A stretch of 15,263 bases of DNA from DAOTXN01 sp034435435 (GTDB lineage: Bacteria; Chloroflexota; Anaerolineae; S140-20). Under the pieces are notes generated by a model. It saw nothing but the letters and a program-made list of their open reading frames with translations. It searched no databases and was not told the DNA's origin. The stretch lies in the NCBI GenBank assembly GCA_034435435.1, contig DAOTXN010000019.1, forward strand, positions 1-15,263, read 5' to 3'. Position 1 is the stretch's first letter; every line of letters starts with the position of its first letter. Both the position numbers and the translations under genes were made by a program. Of this stretch, positions 12,130-15,263 are shown one piece after another.

Positions 12130-14646
12130 CTACTCTGTAGCCTTGCGTTGCGCCTCCGCCAGAGCAGCTTCAGGACTCGTACCGTCTAGAATGCTGGCAA
12201 AAGCCACAAATAGTGGCCTGAAATCCCGATCCTCCACCTTTAATTCAGTAAAGGTGTCAATATATTCCAGAGATGCCAAAGAGGCCCTGGCTACGTCAAC
12301 ACCTACCTGCCTTTCAAACTCAACCGAGCGGGCCGTAGAGCGACGCGCTGGCAGACTATACAGCGGCGAGATTTGCCCACTGACGAATTTTAACCATTCC
12401 CAACACGCTTGCGGATTGGCTGCGCCGACAGAGATGTAAAGACCCTCATAAATAAACTGAGTAGCTTGTCTTGTGCCCTGAGGCATAGGGGCTATCCCAT
12501 AGCGAATGTTTTTCAAGACATCAAAGCGATACAGACTTGTGAAATCGGTCCACATGGCCACACGACCCTCTTGTATCAAAAGCCGTCTTGTTTCCCACGC
12601 TTGTGGGTTGGGATCGGGCAGGTCCTGCGGGAAAGCTGGCATCACGCCATGCTTCAGTGCCAGGTCGGCGTACCAACGCACTGCTGCCACGACGTCCGGC
12701 TCATCAAAGCGGGGGCGTGGGGAGACACTGTGCTCGTCCCAGAGGACGCCCCCGTGCAAAGTGATAAAGAGCAAGAGATCGCTAGCATCGCCGTTTAGAG
12801 GCAGAAAGCCATACTGCTTTTCATTCCCCTCGCCTTGTGTCAAGGCTATAGCGTGGCTCAAAAAGTCATCCAACGTCCAGCCCGGTTCTGGATAAGAAAT
12901 GCCCGCCTGATCGAAAAGATCCTTGTTGTAAAAGACAACCTTGACCTGAGCCTGGATTGGCACGCCCCACCATGCACCTTGATACCGGAAGGCATCCAGG
13001 AAACGGGGGTAAAAATCATCTGTAGAGAAGGCGAGATCAGCTTCCAGTAGCGGCTGCAAATTCAGCAGTTCGGCCCGAGTGCTCTCGTCGGTCACAGAAC
13101 GCGAACCAGCAAAGCAGTCGGCCGAGTTAGCCTCGTTCGAAAGCACAAGCTGTACTTGAGTGTCGGGGGATTCTTTATTGAACGTGGCGACCAGTGAGTG
13201 GTAGGCGGCTGCATTTGGGCTAAAAAAGGTGACGGTGACCTGGCCGGTTTCTGTTTCTTCGGGTCGAGGCGTGGCTACCACTACCACGCGGGGCGCAGCC
13301 TCTTGAAAAGTCGTATATACCTGCAACGCCGCTACCTGGGCTTCCATCAGAGCCTCTTCCACCACCTTGCCAGCAAAGACATCCCGAATAGCCTCCCCGA
13401 CCGCTGTCATGGTAGCATCCCAAGGTGTCGTCAGCGCATGTTCCAGGGCATATTGAAGCACTGCCGTCGTCTCTTCATCCCATCGTGCCCAATAGTACGA
13501 TTGCTCAGCCACCGATCGACGGGCCGGGATGCTGTCCGAGAAAATTCCATAAGGGCCAATTATGCGTTGATGAGTCAGAAAGCTCAACCAACGCCAGCTT
13601 TCTTGAGGATGCGTCGTGCCGCTGCTCATCAGGTAGCCATACATTGACAAACGATTGGCTGTACGCTCTCCCAGGGGAAAAGGAGCCAGACCCAGATTGG
13701 ATGTTTGGCTTCTCGATCCGTAATTGGTAAGAGAATCAGTCCACATGGCAGCCCGGCCACCAGACACCAGATCCTGCAGCGCTTCAAAGTAGCCATCCCC
13801 TGATGGCAAAGAGGCTGGATCGGGCATTACACTGTGCTTCAGAGCCAGATCAGTGTACCAACGTATGGCTTTAGCCACGTTTGGCGTGTTCAGATTCGGC
13901 ACACCAGGCTCGCCAGAGGCGTCCACCAGACTGCCCACCTGACCCACCGTAAAAACAACGCCATCACTCCAGTCCGTACTGACAAATCCGTAACGCACAA
14001 CGGTATCCCCCTCACGCAGCGTGAGCTGCTGCGCCGTGGTCAAAAAGTCCTCTTGCGTCCAGCCAGGACGGGGATACGAAAGGCCTGCGGCATCAAAGGC
14101 GTCTTTGTCATAAAAGATCAAGCGCAGATGGGCCTGTGTTGGCAATGCCCAGACAGCATCATCCCACCGAAAGAACTCGAACATTTCAGGATCAAAGTCT
14201 GCCAGGTCAAAGCCGCTATCAGCGTTGATGAAAGGCGATAGATCGCGCACCAACCCCTGCCTGGTCATGCCTGGATCAACGACCCAGTGTACTGTGTCGG
14301 CCGCCGAAACGATCTGATGGTTGGCTTCTTGTGGAGATTTGAGGCTGGCCAAGTCAGCCACATCTTCCAACGCCAGGATTCTCACATTGATTCCGGGATA
14401 ACTTGCGTGAAAAGCTTTTGCCAGTTCCTCAAACTCGGCCCTAAGCCACTCGTGACAGGCAAAAGTGATAGTTATGATGTCCTCGCCGCCGCCGGGCGGC
14501 GGCGGCGCCCAAGTTGACGCCAGCCCATCTGGCGGCGCTGTCGAGTTGACAAGCGGGCTCGTTGAGCGGGCGCAAGTCGAGAACAAGAGCAACACAAGAA
14601 CTGTTAGGAGGAAAAGCTGCCTTGCAAGGTGATTTCGTTGAAACAC
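12130..14646 (-). CDS. Tandem-duplicated extracellular solute-binding lipoprotein
   Basis: An 838-residue exported protein, about twice the length of a usual family 1 solute-binding protein (COG1653-like). A hydrophobic signal ends at Cys25 (LLFSTC, a non-canonical lipobox). Two homologous lobes follow, about 57-450 and 468-838, joined by ATPRPEETETG (458-468). Matching segments are FYDKDAF (178) and FYNKDLF (572), PRPGWTQEDF and PEPGWTLDDF, AIRWYTDLALKH (260) and AVRWYADLALKH (655), GRAAMWTD (297) and GRVAMWTD (694). The second lobe lacks about 18 residues near its N-terminus. Such proteins capture solutes, often sugars, but no permease or ATPase genes are nearby. The GTG at 14646 lies 11 bases after AAAGGAG; the GTG at 14658 overlaps that site and is unlikely. 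The gene leads the low-GC minus-strand unit and has a strong promoter. Confidence 0.9.
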   Translation of the reverse strand: MFQRNHLARQLFLLTVLVLLLFSTCARSTSPLVNSTAPPDGLASTWAPPPPGGGEDIITITFACHEWLRAEFEELAKAFHASYPGINVRILALEDVADLASLKSPQEANHQIVSAADTVHWVVDPGMTRQGLVRDLSPFINADSGFDLADFDPEMFEFFRWDDAVWALPTQAHLRLIFYDKDAFDAAGLSYPRPGWTQEDFLTTAQQLTLREGDTVVRYGFVSTDWSDGVVFTVGQVGSLVDASGEPGVPNLNTPNVAKAIRWYTDLALKHSVMPDPASLPSGDGYFEALQDLVSGGRAAMWTDSLTNYGSRSQTSNLGLAPFPLGERTANRLSMYGYLMSSGTTHPQESWRWLSFLTHQRIIGPYGIFSDSIPARRSVAEQSYYWARWDEETTAVLQYALEHALTTPWDATMTAVGEAIRDVFAGKVVEEALMEAQVAALQVYTTFQEAAPRVVVVATPRPEETETGQVTVTFFSPNAAAYHSLVATFNKESPDTQVQLVLSNEANSADCFAGSRSVTDESTRAELLNLQPLLEADLAFSTDDFYPRFLDAFRYQGAWWGVPIQAQVKVVFYNKDLFDQAGISYPEPGWTLDDFLSHAIALTQGEGNEKQYGFLPLNGDASDLLLFITLHGGVLWDEHSVSPRPRFDEPDVVAAVRWYADLALKHGVMPAFPQDLPDPNPQAWETRRLLIQEGRVAMWTDFTSLYRFDVLKNIRYGIAPMPQGTRQATQFIYEGLYISVGAANPQACWEWLKFVSGQISPLYSLPARRSTARSVEFERQVGVDVARASLASLEYIDTFTELKVEDRDFRPLFVAFASILDGTSPEAALAEAQRKATE

Positions 14647-14678
14647 GCCTGAAATCACTCCTTTATTGACTGTAGATC

Positions 14679-14707
14679 AGTATATCATTAAATGGTGTGT
14701 TTGTCAA
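14679..14707 (-). promoter_or_regulatory. Strong sigma70-type promoter for the solute-binding/Cys-rich/DsbA unit
   Basis: On the minus strand a perfect TTGACA (14707-14702), a 17-base spacer and TATACT (14684-14679). Transcription would begin near 14672, leaving a leader of about 25 bases before the GTG at 14646. A 14-base T-run (14735-14722 on this strand) lies at about -50 to -63, where it could act as an UP element. Confidence 0.8.
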
Positions 14708-14721
14708 TAAAATACGATTGT

Positions 14722-14735
14722 AAAAAAAAAAAAAA
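14722..14735. repeat. A14 homopolymer upstream of the promoter
   Basis: Fourteen A's in a row on the plus strand, flanked by ATTGT and CAATG. It lies 15 bases upstream of the -35 box of the minus-strand promoter. Its length could vary by slippage and so alter promoter strength. Confidence 0.85.
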
Positions 14736-14896
14736 CAATGCGGTGCGAGTGATCCGCAGTACCACCTGCCCAGCAAGCAGGGCGGCGCTTAGAATGCAAG
14801 GGGCCACAGCTTCGCCGGGCAAGTGAGTTTGGCGAGCAACGCCGCCTTACGCTCTGAGGCGGGACGTCTCTAGTATTCTGCAACCCGACGCCCAAC
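14736..14896. other. Non-coding intergenic stretch with inverted repeats
   Basis: No gene is supported. GGCGGCG (14781-14787) can pair with CGCCGCC (14840-14846), and CCTGC pairs with GCAGG inside 14766-14780, so the stretch could fold as a structured RNA or be part of a dispersed element. AGTATTCTGCA (14872-14882), then three bases, then CGAC repeats the arrangement at 40-57. Confidence 0.4.
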
Positions 14897-14924
14897 TTGT
14901 GCTTTCGTCGCTTCTGGGTATAAT
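14897..14924 (+). promoter_or_regulatory. Sigma70-type promoter for the right-edge gene
   Basis: TTGTGC (14897-14902), a 16-base spacer and a perfect TATAAT (14919-14924). Transcription would begin near 14931, about 44 bases before the TTG start at 14975. Confidence 0.6.
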
Positions 14925-14974
14925 GACGCCTGCTCTGGCGCACGTGCCACAAGGCAGAGCATTGGAGAAAGAGG

Positions 14975-15263
14975 TTGTATTCGTCCTACTCGCGCCGACG
15001 CCGCTCGCGCCGAGGGATGGCGGCCTTTGGGGCCACGCTATTCCTGGCCGTGGGGTTTTTCATCGTCAATCAAGTCGGGTTGACCCAATCGGCCCCGCCG
15101 CCTCTTGTGCTACCGACGGCCACCGCCACCAAAGCCGTCGCTTTTGCCGTTTCCATCTCGACCAACACGCCCACGGCCACCCCCACGCATACGCCGACGC
15201 CAACGAACACGCCTACGAACACACACACGAACACGCCGACGCCGACCAACACGCCGACCCACA
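14975..15263 (+). CDS. N-terminus of a membrane-anchored protein with Thr-Pro stalk (cut by window edge)
   Basis: The first 96 residues of a gene that runs off the window. A very basic start (RRRRSRRG, 7-14) precedes one hydrophobic segment (about 16-31), which predicts a signal anchor with the rest outside the cell. From about residue 45 the sequence becomes Thr-, Pro-, Ala- and Asn-rich (TPTATPTHTPTPTNTPTNT), a flexible stalk often found before catalytic or binding domains in Chloroflexota. The domain it carries is not visible. The start is a TTG with GGAG 7 bases upstream; an in-frame ATG at 15017 has its purines too close and would lose the basic residues. Its own promoter lies at 14897-14924. 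Confidence 0.65.
   Translation, partial: MYSSYSRRRRSRRGMAAFGATLFLAVGFFIVNQVGLTQSAPPPLVLPTATATKAVAFAVSISTNTPTATPTHTPTPTNTPTNTHTNTPTPTNTPTH
15159..15263 (+). repeat. Low-complexity ACGCC/AACACG repeat encoding the Thr-Pro stalk
   Basis: Imperfect tandem units of 6 and 12 bases (variants of ACGCCGACG and AACACGCC) encode alternating Thr, Pro and Asn codons. It reaches the window edge, so total length is unknown. Copy number may vary between strains, and assembly through it can be error-prone. Confidence 0.7.

Noticed and set aside
14736..14896. tRNA or other known structured RNA gene
   Set aside because: The inverted arms do not form a cloverleaf and no CCA or anticodon arm can be recognised.
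14704..14952. 82-codon minus-strand frame before the solute-binding gene
   Set aside because: It runs through the A14 tract and into the promoter of the solute-binding gene, is rich in Arg without pattern, and no ribosome site is seen.

Overview
The window looks like a piece of chromosome from a high-GC bacterium, most likely a member of the Chloroflexota (Anaerolineae-like). This is inference. It rests on the mix of lipoproteins with Thr-Pro or Pro-Thr linkers, a DUF2079 membrane protein, a DUF4349 lipoprotein, a beta-CASP nuclease and a SpoIIIE/FtsK translocase, together with short quasi-tandem intergenic repeats. No 16S gene or other decisive marker is present. There are eleven full-length protein genes, one possible leader peptide and one gene cut by the right edge. 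I see no tRNA, rRNA, CRISPR array, transposase or phage gene.

Layout. At 185-1904 (minus) lie a three-helix membrane protein and a lipoprotein with a metallopeptidase HExxH motif, 7 bases apart. They diverge from a beta-CASP metallo-beta-lactamase-fold nuclease (2098-3501, plus); the two promoters stand back to back, one base between their -35 boxes. Next on the plus strand come ftsK (3578-5872) and a DUF2079 membrane protein (5917-7857). A DUF4349 lipoprotein (7868-8836, minus) diverges from a CTP-dependent lipid-kinase-like protein (9004-9603) and a Ste24-type M48 protease (9611-10762).

From about 10763 to 14720 GC content drops visibly and all genes lie on the minus strand. A strong sigma70-type promoter (14679-14707) reads into a double-length solute-binding lipoprotein, then a 30-codon ORF with a full-length Shine-Dalgarno, then a secreted protein whose predicted mature part of 66 residues holds 8 Cys and 8 Trp, then a membrane-anchored DsbA-like thiol oxidoreductase. 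I read this as one accessory transcription unit. The oxidoreductase probably forms the disulfides of the small exported protein, and the solute-binding protein may be the sensing or capture part of the same surface system. It is the best candidate for something undescribed. The small gene carries a C8 tract near its 3' end, where losing one base would give an alternative C-terminus, and the intergenic region before the oxidoreductase gene can form competing RNA hairpins.

Three families of short quasi-tandem repeats (10-base ACACAGAT type, 7-base GTGACGA type, TCCGTT type) sit at gene edges. In two cases the start codon of the following gene lies inside the repeat. The right edge holds the start of a membrane-anchored protein with a Thr-Pro-rich stalk.
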